A stretch of 43,063 nucleotides of DNA from Ichthyophthirius multifiliis. Lineage: Eukaryota; Ciliophora; Oligohymenophorea; Hymenostomatida. Location: NCBI RefSeq assembly GCF_000220395.1, contig NW_004086977.1, forward strand, positions 1-43,063. The letters run 5' to 3'. Within the stretch, counting starts at the first letter, position 1. Each line of letters begins with the position of its first letter. This document shows, in pieces, positions 12,570 through 24,242 of this stretch. A program made the position numbers and the translations under genes. The notes beneath the pieces were generated by a model. That model was given only the letters and a program-made list of their open reading frames with translations, did not search any database and was not told the DNA's origin.

Positions 12570-13422
12570 GATTATATAAAATGAATATATTATAAAAAAT
12601 AATTTTAGCTAGAATAATAATTAATTTTTAATAAATTAATTGAAAATATCATTATTTAAAATATAAAAAATTATATGATTATCTTATTTTATAAATATAA
12701 TAAAAATTATATCATTATTCTTATAATGAAATTTTTTAAAAATTAAATATTATATATTAATATTCTTTTTTAATAAAAAAGAATATTATAAAAATTAATT
12801 TATTTAATATATATAAAATTTCTAGATATTTTATTTTTTATAAATCAATTTATATAATTATATAATTTTCTTTTTTTAATAAATAGCATGAATAAATTTA
12901 ATTTTAGAATATAATAATTATAATCATTAATTCAATAAATTTAATAAAAATACTATTTGAGCATAGTTATTAATATTAAATTATTATTATTTAATTTTAT
13001 TTTCTAAAAATTAAAATATATTTAGTTTTATTTAATAAATCATATTATAATAAGTTTAATATGCAAATTATTTTATATATATAATGTTCATTACTATAAT
13101 AAATATATTTTTAAATAATATATATACTTTTATATTTTTATTTTTATTTATTAATAGTTTTTTTTATTTTTAATTATTTTTTATTAATAATATTTATATC
13201 TTAATTTTAATTGAACTCTTAAAATTGAAATTTTTTGGAATTTTTCAGAAATTTGATGAAAAAAAATAATATATAATATATAAATAAATAAATACAGAAG
13301 TTAATTTACAAATACAAATAGAAATAAATATAAATAATTAAGACCATTATTTATTATATTAATTTTTTAATAATAATAAACTATGTATTATTTTGAAACG
13401 TGGATAATTTAAATTAACATAT
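12570..13422. other. A+T spacer without recognised gene
   Basis: Simple A/T sequence between the interrupted block and the 3' end of the DP gene. Nothing recognisable on either strand. Confidence 0.6.
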
Positions 13423-14926
13423 TCATTAATTTATCTTTAATTTATTATAGAAATTAAAAAACTCATTTCCAATCAATTTTCTTTGAGAATATTAGTCATT
13501 TTAAAATAAGTTTTAAGAACAAAGAAAATCAATATCTGTTTATAATTTCATGCTATCTTTGGCATAAATTTATAGATTATTTTATTCAGGACTCATTTTT
13601 AGAATAACTTTCTATTTAAAAAAGAATTAAAATTAATTATTTTATTAAAATATATATTTACCTAAGTCTCAGATTCTTTTGTATTTAATATTAATAATGG
13701 AAAGTTAAACTTTTAATCATTAGTAATTTAGTTATTTTATTTAATGTTTCTTTATATTAATTATTTTAAGCATATTAGTTATTTAGTTTATTCTTAAATT
13801 ATTTAGGTCTTATTTTATATTTTCTCAATACTTTTTTCAATTAAGTTTTAATATTTTTTAGATTTATTCCAATTATCACTTTTAAGACATTTTCCTATAT
13901 TTATAAAATTATTAATAACAATTTTTATTTTAATTTATTATACCAATTAAATTAGTTTTATTAATACAAAAAACTTTTTTTCCGTTTCTTTAAATAACAT
14001 CGGAAGCAATTAAAACATTAAGAGAATCATAAACTCTTCTTTTAATATTTTATTCATATTTTTACTAAACAAAATAAATTAATAAATAAAATATATATTT
14101 TAATTTTTATATGTTTTTACAAATTCCTATTCAGTAATTTATTCTTATTAATTCTTTAAATTTTAGATTAAAGCATTTGCAACATCCTTATAAGTAGTAA
14201 CTTTTTATTACTAAACTATTTATTTAACTTTTAAAGATAAAGATCTTAATCCCATATTAGCAGTATTTTCACAAGATTTGATATTGAATTAGGATACTAA
14301 AAAATATTGTTAATAAATAATTTTTTTTATAAAAAATATATACCTTCTTTATATTTAATATTGTTATTATTATAATTTATTTATTTAGTAGATTCATTTT
14401 AATTAGAAAGCAAATATTAATCAAAAGGGAAATTCTTTTATTAAGTATCTGATGAATATTTATCTATTAATTAATTTATATTTTTTTCTGTAGATTATTA
14501 ATTATAAGTCCACATATCTATATTTTATTCATTTTAAAAAAGTTAAGTATTAAACTATTTAAAATTTTATTATTTTTTTAAGTCTTAATGATGAGAATTA
14601 TTTAGAATAGTTTATGAATTATAAAATTAAGAATTAACTTTACTACTTTAATATAAATTTTCATTTGTTGTTGTTTATGAAAAATTATTAAATTATTATT
14701 TTAATTCATATTAATTATTTTATTATTAAGAATATAACTATTATTATAAGATTTATTCAGATTTTATATTTCCAATTTCGTTTTCTTTACAGATTTACTA
14801 TTTTTTTTTATTTTCTTAAAATACAAAATCAAAACCCCTAGCATTTTAATCATTCATATCTACATCTATATTATTTTATAATTCATTCATATTATCAAGA
14901 ATATATACTTTAGTTCTAATGCTCAT
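13423..14926 (-). CDS. TFDP: Transcription factor DP (E2F dimerisation partner), five exons
   Basis: DP proteins pair with E2F to bind cell-cycle promoters. Exons (minus strand): 14344-14926, 14121-14296, 13944-14064, 13662-13894, 13423-13611; the total is an exact multiple of three, 433 aa. A Gln/Asn-rich N-terminal region of about 200 residues precedes the winged-helix domain, which reads GLRSLSLKVKQIVQ, then TTYKDVANALI, and after an intron the recognition helix KRRVYDSLNVLIASDVI. RRVYD is the DNA-contact signature, and the flanking 'LNVL' variant is that of DP rather than E2F. The coiled-coil and dimerisation region follows (LIQRN, then FPLLILNTKESET, matching the 'LPFIIVNTSKKT' block of animal DP). 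No frame breaks. The four introns are 47-56 nt. The long N-terminus is ciliate-specific low complexity; DP identity is firm. Confidence 0.92.
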
Positions 14927-16186
14927 ATTTTATATTTATATAATATAGATTAATTAATTTTTTTTTTTTTTTAAGATATTTTTAATTAAGTTTAATTTGT
15001 AATATTAATTTTATTCAAATATTTGTATATAAATAATTAAATAATTCTAAACCGCGAAAAAAAAAACATTTATAAAAAAAAGGCGCTTTTGTATGAATAT
15101 AATTTTAAAAAAATAATTAAAATACACAAAATATTACTAATTATATACTCATATATATTTATATTTTTTTATATAATTCTTCAATATAATTAAACAATTT
15201 TTTAAATGATTCAATATTTATTTAAAGCCAATTTTATCTTTTTTTATATTTCAGATATCATTGGTTATATAGTAGTATATATTCAAACAAAAACATTATG
15301 GAATATAATTTTTAATTTTTTTGTTATAAAATTTTTTATTGAAAAGAAATCAAGTTTAAAATACATAAATAAATTAGTATTTATATAAATAAAATATAAT
15401 ATATCTAAAATATAGATATTTTTTTATAATAATAAATACAATGAATATACGTAATATAAAAATATGGAAATATATATCTATAAATTTATTAAATATATAA
15501 TTAAAAAAAAATATTATTTTTTTTATCTTAAGTTAACACAAAAATATTTTGAAAAATTATCTTTAAAATTTTAATAATAAAAAATAATATCCGTTAAATT
15601 TAATATATAAAAATAATTATAGCAATATATTTTATTTTTTATATATTTGATATTAATCTTATAACATAATAATTTTTATTTACTATATTTATTTAGTTAC
15701 TTCTAAAATAATAAATTTATCAATTCATATAATACAATAATTAATTATTTTAATTTATAATAAAATTAATTATTAATATAAAAAAAGTAATTATAATTAT
15801 TTAAAGTCAAACCTAAAAAAAATATTAAAATATTTTAAAACGTTAAATGACAAAGCTTTTTATCTTACTACTAATAAAAAATATAAAAAAATAAGCATAT
15901 GATACAGATTAAATAATAATCTTAATTTTTATATTTTATAATGATTTTATAGATGATAAAAATTAATATTGATATAATATTGTAAATATTTAAAATAGAT
16001 TATTTATTTAACTAGTTATAATTTAGTAATATTGTGTTTATACGTTTTTAAATATAAAAATATTATAATATATTTATAAAATAAATAATATCTTTTTATT
16101 CCTATCGAAAAAAATATGTTAAATTTTTTTATATTTTTCACTTAGATAATTAGTTGAAACTATATATTATAATAATAAAATAATTT
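14927..16186. other. A+T spacer, DP promoter side
   Basis: Holds the presumed DP promoter next to 14927 and then simple A/T sequence. A 60-codon standard-code ATG frame at 15206-15388 is hydrophobic by composition (Phe/Ile from T-runs) and is not supported. No RNA gene recognised. Confidence 0.6.
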
Positions 16187-16867
16187 TCATAATTCTTTTT
16201 TAGTTTCTTTTTATTTTCTTTCTAATTTTTTCTTTTTCATAGCTTCTCTTTTAGCTTTTAATTCTGCTTTTCTAATTTAATCTTCTTATTCTAATTATTC
16301 TTCTACAGATTTTATTTTCTTTTAATTTTCTTATTCGTGTTATTTTCTTATTTCCTCGTTTTTTTATTTTTAATCGTCGTGAATTATAATAAACTTTAAA
16401 GCATCTTTTTAAAATTCATTTAATTAATAATCATTATTAAATTTTTCAAAGTTTTCAGTTTTAAACATTCCTTGATATTCATCCTAATCATATTAGTTTT
16501 TTTAAATTTATAAATAAATATCATTTGAATTATCATTTTAATCTATATAAGTGTAACATTCATATATAAGATCAGTTAAAATATAATCTTATGCTTATTT
16601 TTTTGATTTTCTTATAATGAATTTAGAAAAGCATTATATTCATTTTTCATTAAATTTAATTTTTAACGAGATGTAGCTAAGCAAATTGATAATTAAAGCC
16701 TTTGTTTTTATGTGTATTTTGTATTTATATATTATTAATCATCTTTTAATATTTATTATATTTTTTTTAGCCTTTATTATTTATTTACCTTATTAGGAAG
16801 TATCATCAACTTATAATGTTTGAATTAAAAAAGTTAATATTATTAAAATTGTAAATACAAATTCCAT
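16187..16867 (-). CDS. Small secretory-pathway protein with ER-retention-like tail
   Basis: About 189 aa, two exons (16789-16867 and 16187-16676; intron 112 nt with acceptor TTTGCTTAG). The first exon is a textbook signal peptide, MEFVFTILIILTFLI, with a likely cleavage near LQVDD. The mature part has ATSRQKLNLMKNEYNAFL, DYILTDLIYECYTYID and a strongly basic/acidic coiled-coil C-terminus that ends ...KETKKEL. The last four residues resemble the KDEL/HDEL retrieval signal, so a luminal ER location is inferred. One frame change occurs at a 7-A run in the middle; one added A restores a continuous protein, so it is probably a base-length error. Family not recognised; only two or so Cys are visible, so a saposin/canopy fold is not supported. 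The gene is minus, like DP and the CDPK on either side. Confidence 0.7.
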
Positions 16868-16900
16868 TTTTTATGAATATTAATGATTGGAGTGCTTTTA

Positions 16901-16920
16901 ATATATATATATATATATAT
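16901..16920. repeat. (TA)n microsatellite
   Basis: Short TA run just upstream of the secretory gene, in the spacer before the CDPK terminus. Confidence 0.8.
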
Positions 16921-17247
16921 TTATAATTTAGAAAAAAAAAAAAAATTTAAGATTTTATATAAAAATAAATAATTAAAAACACGTATATAATTAAATTTTA
17001 TAAAAATTAAATAATCATACTTATTTATATATTATTATTATAATATATCTTTTAAAAAAATTAAATATGAGTTTTAATTATTTTTATTTATTTTTTTAAT
17101 AAAAGGGTAACTTTTTTTTTTATATATATATATAATAAATATTTATATAAATAATTATTTTATAATAGAAAAACATTATTTTTATATAATTAAATTAAAA
17201 TTAAACTAAATATATTAAAAAATTTTTAAATAAGAAAAAAAAAAAAA

Positions 17248-19171
17248 TCATTAATTTTTCTTCCTTCTACTTTCGAATTAACTGGAACTCTCAGATTCAT
17301 AATCACTACTATTATCATGAGAAGAAATGTTTTCTGCTTCTTCTTATACTTCATTAAGTGCCGCTTTATAAACACCTTTACTCATAATGTCTTTGAATCC
17401 TTAAAAATTAAGATGTCCTTATTTATTTAAAAAAGGTGCTATTTCTTCAAAGATATTTTCAATTTCTTATTAAGGTAATTTTCTGCCTTCTTTAGCTAGC
17501 ATCTATATATATATATATATAAATTAAACTAATTTAAAAATAAAAATAATAAAATAACATCAATAATATCTTCTTTAGTAATATAATTTTTTTCCATAGA
17601 ATCTATATAAATAAAAGCATTATTAAGTTTCTAATTATTAAGATAATACTAATCATCTAATGTAGCAGCCAGAAATTCTGAATAATTGATTTTCTATATA
17701 GTTTAATTTTCAGATTCTTAATTTTCTTCGATTTTTTTATGATTACTACTATTATTATTTTTTTACTCTTAAGAGTTATTATTATACATACTTTTTCTTT
17801 TCTATTTTTTATTTGAAATAGTTCTCACTAACTCCTCAATAGCTTTAATGTCTTTAAATTATTCTTCTTATAATTTTAATTTATCAATAACATCTTTCAG
17901 TTCTTAAACACTAATAAAACCATTATTTTATTTATTCATCATTTTGAAAATCTCCTTTGGAGTTTGATTTTCATAGTGTTCTAATCTTTTTACCATTAAT
18001 AATAATATTTCTCTTTTAAATGTAGTAGATTAATTATAATTAAGTAATCTATCTAATACTAATTATTTAGATCCTCTTTATCTTGGCAATAAAACATCCG
18101 AAAGAGTTTATTTTCTCAATTAATTGAACCAAGAATGCTTCATTCCTTCTTCTAAAGTTATTCTTTATTATGTATCCACTACTAGCATTTATTTTATCAA
18201 ATTCTTCGCGTCTTAAGATATTATTTTCCAACAAGGAGCCGAAAACTAATAATTAGCAGTTTCTATACTTTTTATATCATAAAAAGGTAATTCTCCTGCT
18301 AACAAAGCGAACATAATACATCCCTTAATAAAAAAATGATATATTTACTTATTGATTTTTTTTTAAAAAAAAATACCAAAGACCATACATCGAATTCTTT
18401 ATCATATTTTGAATTAAGGATAACTTCAGGAGCTTTTATTTTATATAAAAAAAAAATTAAGTATAAAAATAAATAAAAAAATAAACCCATATATTAATAA
18501 GACCCAACTTTAGTGTGTCTTTTTTTAGTTTAATCTTTAATTTTTTTAGAAAGACCGAAATCAATAATTTTAATATCGGCAATAGAAAGATCAGAATTAG
18601 TAAAAATTACATTTTCAAGTTTTAAATCTCTATGAACGATTTTTTAGTGATGTAAATAATTTACAGCCTAAAAAAGTTTTTGTATTATTTAAGCTACATT
18701 TTTTTCTGTATTATTTCTTGAATATATTAATGACTTTAAAGTACCACCTGAACAATATTCCATTACTACATAAATATTATATTTATCCATATATGTTTCT
18801 AAAAATTTACATATATAAGGATGATCTAATGATTTGAATATATCAATCTCCCTTTTTATATATATTGATAAACTATTCTTTAATGTACTTTTTTTTATTG
18901 TTTTTATAGCTACACGTTTGTCTGGATTTTTTATTGGAGTTGCTATGCATACTGAACCAAATGAACCACTTCCTAATTATTCACCAAATTTATAATAATA
19001 AAATATATTCTCGGATGATGATATAGTATGTTCCCCTTAAGTGCCGTCATTTATTTAAGGATCATCCCAAAAATCTTATTATACTTCGATATTTTTTGGT
19101 TTTCTTATTTAATTTAAGTCAGTTTCATCTACTTTATTACGGTTTTTTTACTTTACAGTTAAACAACCCAT
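17248..19171 (-). CDS. CDPK-like kinase, N-myristoylatable, degenerate EF-hands
   Basis: Calcium-dependent protein kinase family, 586 aa in four exons; introns 17503-17558, 18324-18376 and 18433-18486 give an exact multiple of three. It begins MGC, so Gly2 myristoylation and Cys3 palmitoylation are expected and membrane attachment is inferred. Kinase domain: GSGSFGSV loop, RVAIK, HRDLKLENVI, DFGLSKK, GSYQYMAPEVI (split by an intron) and DVWSLGCIMF (split by an intron). After the junction, the calmodulin-like part has NKQNNGFISVQE, INYSEFLAATLD, DSMEKNYITKED and LNKQGHLNFQGF. These loops lack the usual Asp ligands, and a long Asn/Ser/Lys-rich insert interrupts the second EF region. Calcium binding is therefore doubtful. 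The Ser/Glu-rich tail ends at TGA. Strand and spacing suggest its own promoter in the 1-kb spacer to its right. Confidence 0.93.
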
Positions 19172-20149
19172 ATTTAAATTATTTTACAGAAATATGTATA
19201 TTTAGAAGATTATATTTATTTTTTAGTAAATTTTAATAATTTATTGATTTTTAAATTAACAAATTTTAATATATAATTAAATTTTAATAAATTATGTTTA
19301 TTTTTATGATTTTATTTTATAGTTCTAATTAATAAAAAATTAATAATTGTGTAAATAATAAATTTATTTTTAACTTTTAGTATATTTATTTTATTTTATT
19401 TTAAAAAAAAGTTTTATTCAAAGATTAATAAAAACTTTAAAATAAAAAAATAGGCAGTTATTTATTTATAAAATTTATTATAAATAGTAATTTATATTAT
19501 ATGTAAATAATTAAATTTACTAAATATATATATTATTATATTTATATATTTTTGTGATATATATTTGATTTTTATTTGTCATCACTTTTTTTTTTAATTA
19601 TAAATTTATTTTATAAGTTATTTTTTTTAATTATTATGTAAATTTTAAAACTATTTTATAAATAAAATTTTACAAATATTAAAATAAAATTATCAAAATG
19701 TAAAAATTATTTTTTTTTAAAAAAAAAAATATAAATATTTTTAATATCTTAAAAAGATTTTTTTTATTAATTTTAACTAAATTACAAAATTTATGAATTT
19801 TTAATTAATATAAAAAAAGCTAATAGCAAAAATAATAAATTAAACATTAAAGAATAATAGATTAACAAAACCAAATAAACATAATAATTAATTACTAAAA
19901 TACATTTAAATAATATTTAAATTACTTAAATATAATTAAAATAATAATAATAAAAAAAAATATTAAATATACATAAGAGCCTAAATAAGTGAAAGGCTAA
20001 AAAAAAAAAAAAAAAAAAAAAATTAAAAAATATATAAAATTATCTTTCCCTCACAAAAGCAAAAAAAAAATAAAAAAAAATTAAAAAAAAAAATAAAGAT
20101 AAAAAAAAAAAAAAAAGATAAAAACAAAAAAAAAACCACATAATTAAAA
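19172..20149. other. Divergent promoter spacer between CDPK and eL24
   Basis: Nearly 1 kb of A/T sequence separating divergent genes, so it should hold both promoters. Long A-runs and Lys-like A/G tracts precede the eL24 ATG. A weak five-pair inverted repeat (agcct...aggct) lies at about 19978-19999. No other structure seen. Confidence 0.55.
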
Positions 20150-20620
20150 ATGGTCGTAAAAACTGATATTTGCTCATTCAGTGAATATAAAATATACCCT
20201 GGAAGAGGTTAAAGATACTTTGCTAAAGACGGAAGAGGATTCTTTTTCTTAACCAAAAAAGCCAAAAGTCTTTCATTCAGAAAAGTAAAAGCTTAAAAAA
20301 TTACATGGACAGTAGCAAGAAGAAGATTATTTAAAAAAGTAAAAAGCACTGATATTTCATTAAGAAAAAAAAAGAAAGCGGTAGTGACCTAAAGAGCAAT
20401 TGTAGGTATTTCCTTAGAAGAACTAAACAAAAGAAAAAATTAAGATGCTTAAGTTAAAAAGGCTGAAGCTGAAAAATACCTTAGAGATTATAAATAGAAA
20501 AAATAATAGGTAATTGACAAGAAAAGAGCTGATAGAAAATTATAAGGAAAAGATACTAAGATTGCAAAAAAATAAGATGCTAAAAAAGTCAAGAACCCTA
20601 AATAAGCTAAAAAATAATGA
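20150..20620 (+). CDS. RPL24: Ribosomal protein eL24 (RPL24), single exon
   Basis: Large-subunit ribosomal protein of the cytosolic 60S particle. The frame encodes 156 aa, the usual length (~155-160). The N-terminal domain reads CSFSEYKIYPGRGQRYFAKD, then GRGFFFLTKKAKSLSFRK and ITWTVARRRLFKK, all diagnostic of eL24. The C-terminal half is a Lys/Gln/Ala-rich helix typical of the eukaryotic protein. Only one Cys is kept in the N-terminal domain, so no zinc ribbon, as in other eukaryotic eL24 proteins. No intron. GC content and codon choice are somewhat richer than in neighbouring genes (AAG, GCT, AGA), consistent with a highly expressed gene. The start is fixed by family length and an A-rich leader. 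Confidence 0.97.
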
Positions 20621-21189
20621 GATTTTTAGCACTAGTTAATTATTTCTTTTTTAATATAAAAGAAGAAATAATTTATATTCTATTTTTATATTGTTTTTTT
20701 TTTTTTAAAAAAAAAAAATAAAATAAAAAAATGTAAGTATTTAAATATGTTCGAGCTATATTATGCTTTTTTTTTTTTTTTTTTAATAAAAAAAATAAAT
20801 ATTAAATATAATACTTTTCTTTTTATTGTTTATAATAATATTTTGTTAGTTTAATCTTTCTTTACTTTACTTTACTTTGTTTTAAAAAAAAAAAATATTT
20901 CTTAATTTTATTTATTAAATACTTCTTAATTGTTAATAATTATAGTTTTTTTTATTTAGATATTAAATATTTAAAATTCTTTCATTTTTTAATTTTTAAA
21001 TTATTATACTTTAATTACTTTTTTATAAAATACTAAATTATATGAAAATAATAAATTTGAATATAAAAAAGTATACTCTTAGTTAAATATAAATAAATAA
21101 ATAAAAAAAATAGTAAGTAAATAATTTAAACAGATATACTTTTTCAATACTAATTATTCAAAAAATAGTATTTATTCTATATTTAATTT
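20621..21189. other. A+T spacer downstream of eL24
   Basis: eL24 3' region with long T and A runs and the direct repeat tttactttactttac near 20860. No gene recognised. Confidence 0.6.
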
Positions 21190-21745
21190 TTAGTAAATTT
21201 ATAGCTATTTTTTTAATTTGTTTTTGGTTTAGAATAACCCATCGTTTTTTATTCTTTTTTCTACAAAATTTTACTTTAATTCTAAATATTTTTTCTAAAA
21301 AAAAATATTAATATTTATAAATAACTACATTTTAAGTTTTTATATATTCTTTTAAATTTACCACCTATTACAAAACGAAAACTATTTAAAAGTAGTTAAA
21401 GGCTTAGTTGATTTATATACAATAAAAGGAACTTAACCTTTTGGGTTACTTTATGATTATTATTTGCTTATATTATTATAAGAAGAAGATTTACTTTCAA
21501 AACTTTTTCCAAAAATCGAATAGCTTAAGTTTATTTCTGTATTTTATCTAGTATTTAATTTTTAGTTTAAATTATAAATGCGTTAAGGTTACAAATTAAG
21601 GCTTTTAGATATATTAAGACTTCTGGAGCGTATTTTGTTCGGTTTAGAGAATTATTATTATGATTTATTTATATTTAAAATAGTTTTTGTAGATTATTTT
21701 TTTGAATTTGATTTACTATTATTATATTCATAATTCTTTTTTTTT
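21190..21745 (+). CDS. Unidentified coding-like block, no start or end resolved
   Basis: One plus-strand frame is free of TGA and has A/T wobble throughout, whereas the overlapping minus frame has G/C-loaded wobble, so this strand and frame look genuine. The core reads YLKVVKGLVDLYTIKGT, PFGLLYDYYLLILLQEED, LLSKLFPKIEQL and KLRLLDILRLLERI, a leucine-rich, probably helical protein segment. No initiator Met fits in frame upstream, so it is either an internal exon or an old gene fragment. Flanks turn into Phe/Leu-rich T-runs where coding cannot be judged. Family unknown; HEAT- or solenoid-like helices are possible but unproven. Confidence 0.35.
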
Positions 21746-22144
21746 TGCAAATAAATTGTAAATAAATTACATTAAACTTATTTTTCTTCTTTTTTTATTT
21801 TTTTATTTTTTATAATATTTTTTTTAAATTATTACAATTCATTTTTTTTCGAATTTAAATGAAATATTTATTCATTTCAAAAAAAAAAAACTAAAAAATT
21901 TATATTTAATTAATTATATAAAAAATATAATAATAATCTTATTAAAAAAATTAATTAAATTATATTAAAATTATATCTTTATATTTAAATTAATTATGTA
22001 ATTTATTTTAAATATATAGCAATTTTATATCATTTTACAAAAAAATATTAAAATAGTTTTTCATATATATATATATATATGTATATTTATATACCTTATA
22101 AAATAATATTAATATGCATTAAATAAAATAATAAAAAGTTTTGA
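21746..22144. other. A+T spacer
   Basis: Simple A/T sequence, with a short TA run near 22066-22082, before the Y14 stop. Nothing recognised. Confidence 0.6.
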
Positions 22145-22564
22145 TCATTTGCGGTCTCTAGGGGGTCTTTTAAATGCCCAATCAACTTATATTTTTTAAT
22201 TTAAAATAGTGGTTCCATTTAATTATTCAATTGCTGCTTACGCATCTTTTATATTTTCATATTAAACTAATGCATATCCTTTTGCGTATCCAGTTCTTCT
22301 GTCTAAATTTAAATGGCAGTTTTTTATTTCTCCAACTTCACAAAAACTATCATAAATATGATCTTCTGTAGTTTCTTAATCTAAACCTGAAACAAATACT
22401 AACCATCCATCAACAGCTTTTATTTTCTATAATTTAAATAAAGAGTTAATAAATATATATATACATTTTTATGGTCCTTCATCATCATTATTATCTAGAG
22501 AACTAAAAATGCCATGTTCTCCTTAATATCTTTCGGACATATTAGATAAATTATTTTTTTTCAT
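22145..22564 (-). CDS. RBM8A: Exon-junction-complex protein Y14 (RBM8A), two exons
   Basis: RNA-recognition-motif protein that pairs with Mago in the exon junction complex, marking spliced mRNAs. 123 aa after removal of one 48-nt intron (22417-22464), which restores the conserved GPQKSVDGW junction. RNP2 is [11 protein letters not shown]1 is KGYALVQYE, and the diagnostic [16 protein letters not shown] stretch matches Y14 almost residue for residue. [13 protein letters not shown] closes the protein. The N-terminal tail is shorter than in animals (human 174 aa), and the C-terminal Arg/Ser tail is reduced. Start choice: Met at 22564, with a second Met ten residues on (MSERYQGEHG) also possible. 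Located 226 bp from the phosphatase on the same strand. Confidence 0.95.
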
Positions 22565-22790
22565 TTTTAGTAGTTTTTATAATATTTTTTTTATTTATAT
22601 AATTAGATATAAATATATATATATATTTTTTTTTTATAAAAAAAAAAATAATTTTAATAAAATTTAAAAATAAAATTTATAAAAATAATTAATAATAACA
22701 ATAATATATAAACACAGAATTCTCCTTATCACCCCCCCCTGAAAAACAAAAAAACAAAAAAAACAAAAAAAAAAAAAACAAGTAAAAAAC

Positions 22791-23707
22791 TCATAAAAAA
22801 TATGGCAAAACTTATTTATAATTAGTAGCTTTCGCACTTTCCGGTACCGAATTAAAAATAGTAAAAGAACTTAAAAGGTTTTAATCAAAAGCTAAAATAC
22901 TAGCAACACTTCCCATTCTATAGCAATAATTAGGCGCACTCCAAACAGTGACTAAATTTTCTTATCAAACCAATATTTATACCCATCTTAAGCCAATTAA
23001 TGAGCTCTACAAATTAATTCCAAATCATTCAAAAAATTAAACTCATCAGTAGGCTTATTTCCGAAAATCCATCCAGCTCCTCTTGGACTAATTTACCATC
23101 CTTCAAGTTCATCTGGATCAGACCACATAAGATCACAAAAAGGTCCTTCATGTGGAATTTCAATACATCTATTAATAGTTCTTATTTAGTCTATGGTTCT
23201 TATATCAGGTGATAAACCTCCGTGAATACAAAAAATTTTCTATTCAATAATCGCACCAATATTCAAATAATCAAAACATCTGTAAATTATTTCCAGGCAT
23301 TTATATTTCCATATTTCTTGATATTTCTTCGTAAAATCCATATGCCTATGTAATTTAACGAGATTCATGATTACCACGTAAAAGAGTTATTTTCCTGGAT
23401 ATTTTACTTTTAAGCAAAATAAATATTCGATTGTTTCTATACTATTGTATCCTCTGTCTACAAAATCTCCTATAAATATGTAATTTGTTAATGGAATTTC
23501 ACCACCTCGTTAAAATAACTCTAATAAATCGTAAAATTGGCCATGAATATCTCCACATACTGTCACAGGAGCAGATACTGGTTGAATATTTGATTCTTCT
23601 ATTAGAAGTTCTTTTGTTTTTTGTAATAATATGCGAAGGTTTTGTTCTGATAATATCTCTTTTTCTACTTTAATTGTTTATAACCAAGAGTCTACATCTG
23701 TTTTCAT
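22791..23707 (-). CDS. PP2A-family Ser/Thr phosphatase catalytic subunit, PP6/PP4-like
   Basis: Metallophosphatase of the PPP family, about 306 aa. Metal and catalytic motifs: CGDIHGQF (GDxHG), [10 protein letters not shown] (GDxVDRG), RGNHESR (GNHE), plus [34 protein letters not shown] and [10 protein letters not shown]. It ends PYFL, the carboxymethylation tail shared by PP2A, PP4 and PP6. [10 protein letters not shown] and the alignment length fit PP6 best, PP4 next. Four single-base deficits, each in an A or T run, shift the frame (after KYPGK, after YGFYEE, in TDVFDY and in DKKLVTV), yet every conserved block is present and in order. Assembly base-length errors are the likeliest cause; a recent pseudogene is the alternative. 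Activity in a holoenzyme with regulatory subunits is family knowledge. Confidence 0.92.
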
Positions 23708-24091
23708 TTTTTTTTAGATAAATAGGATTTTTTATTTATTCTTTTTTTTTTTTTTTTTTTTTTTTTAAGGAAATAAAATTTTTAAAATAACTTTTTTTAT
23801 TTTTTTATTGTTTATATATTTTTTATTTTTTTTTCTTTCTTTGTTTATTTTTTATATGCTTTAAAAAGTAAATATTGTTACTTATTTTTATTAAATTAAA
23901 AAATATTTTTATTGTACTTAAATATTCATAATAAACCTAATAAAATATAATAAATATATTTTAAATTTAAATAAATTATTTTTATTATTTATAAAATTTT
24001 ATATAATTCTTTATATTATTTTATTAATTTTTAATAGGAACAAAACATTAATTTAATAAAATTATATATAAATAATTATCCTAAAAAAAAA
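23708..24091. other. Divergent promoter spacer
   Basis: Separates the phosphatase (minus) from the Asn/Gln-rich gene (plus). Contains a T-run of more than 20 bases near 23741-23766 next to the phosphatase start. No motif recognised. Confidence 0.6.
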
Positions 24092-24197
24092 ATGCATAAT
24101 TTATACGATAATAACATTAAAAATAATTATAATAATACTATATAACCTAAAAATTTAAATACTTAAAATAATGTCCATGAATAATATAGGTAATCAT

Positions 24198-24242
<45 letters not shown>

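Noticed and set aside
15206-15388. 60-codon hydrophobic plus-strand frame
   Set aside because: It ends at TAA, which is a sense codon here, and its Phe/Ile content is explained by T-runs.
19978-19999. Small inverted repeat agcct...aggct upstream of eL24
   Set aside because: Only five base pairs; easily expected by chance and with no known role.
22791-23707. Phosphatase as a pseudogene
   Set aside because: All four breaks are one-base deficits in A/T runs while every catalytic and structural block is kept; assembly error is the simpler reading.
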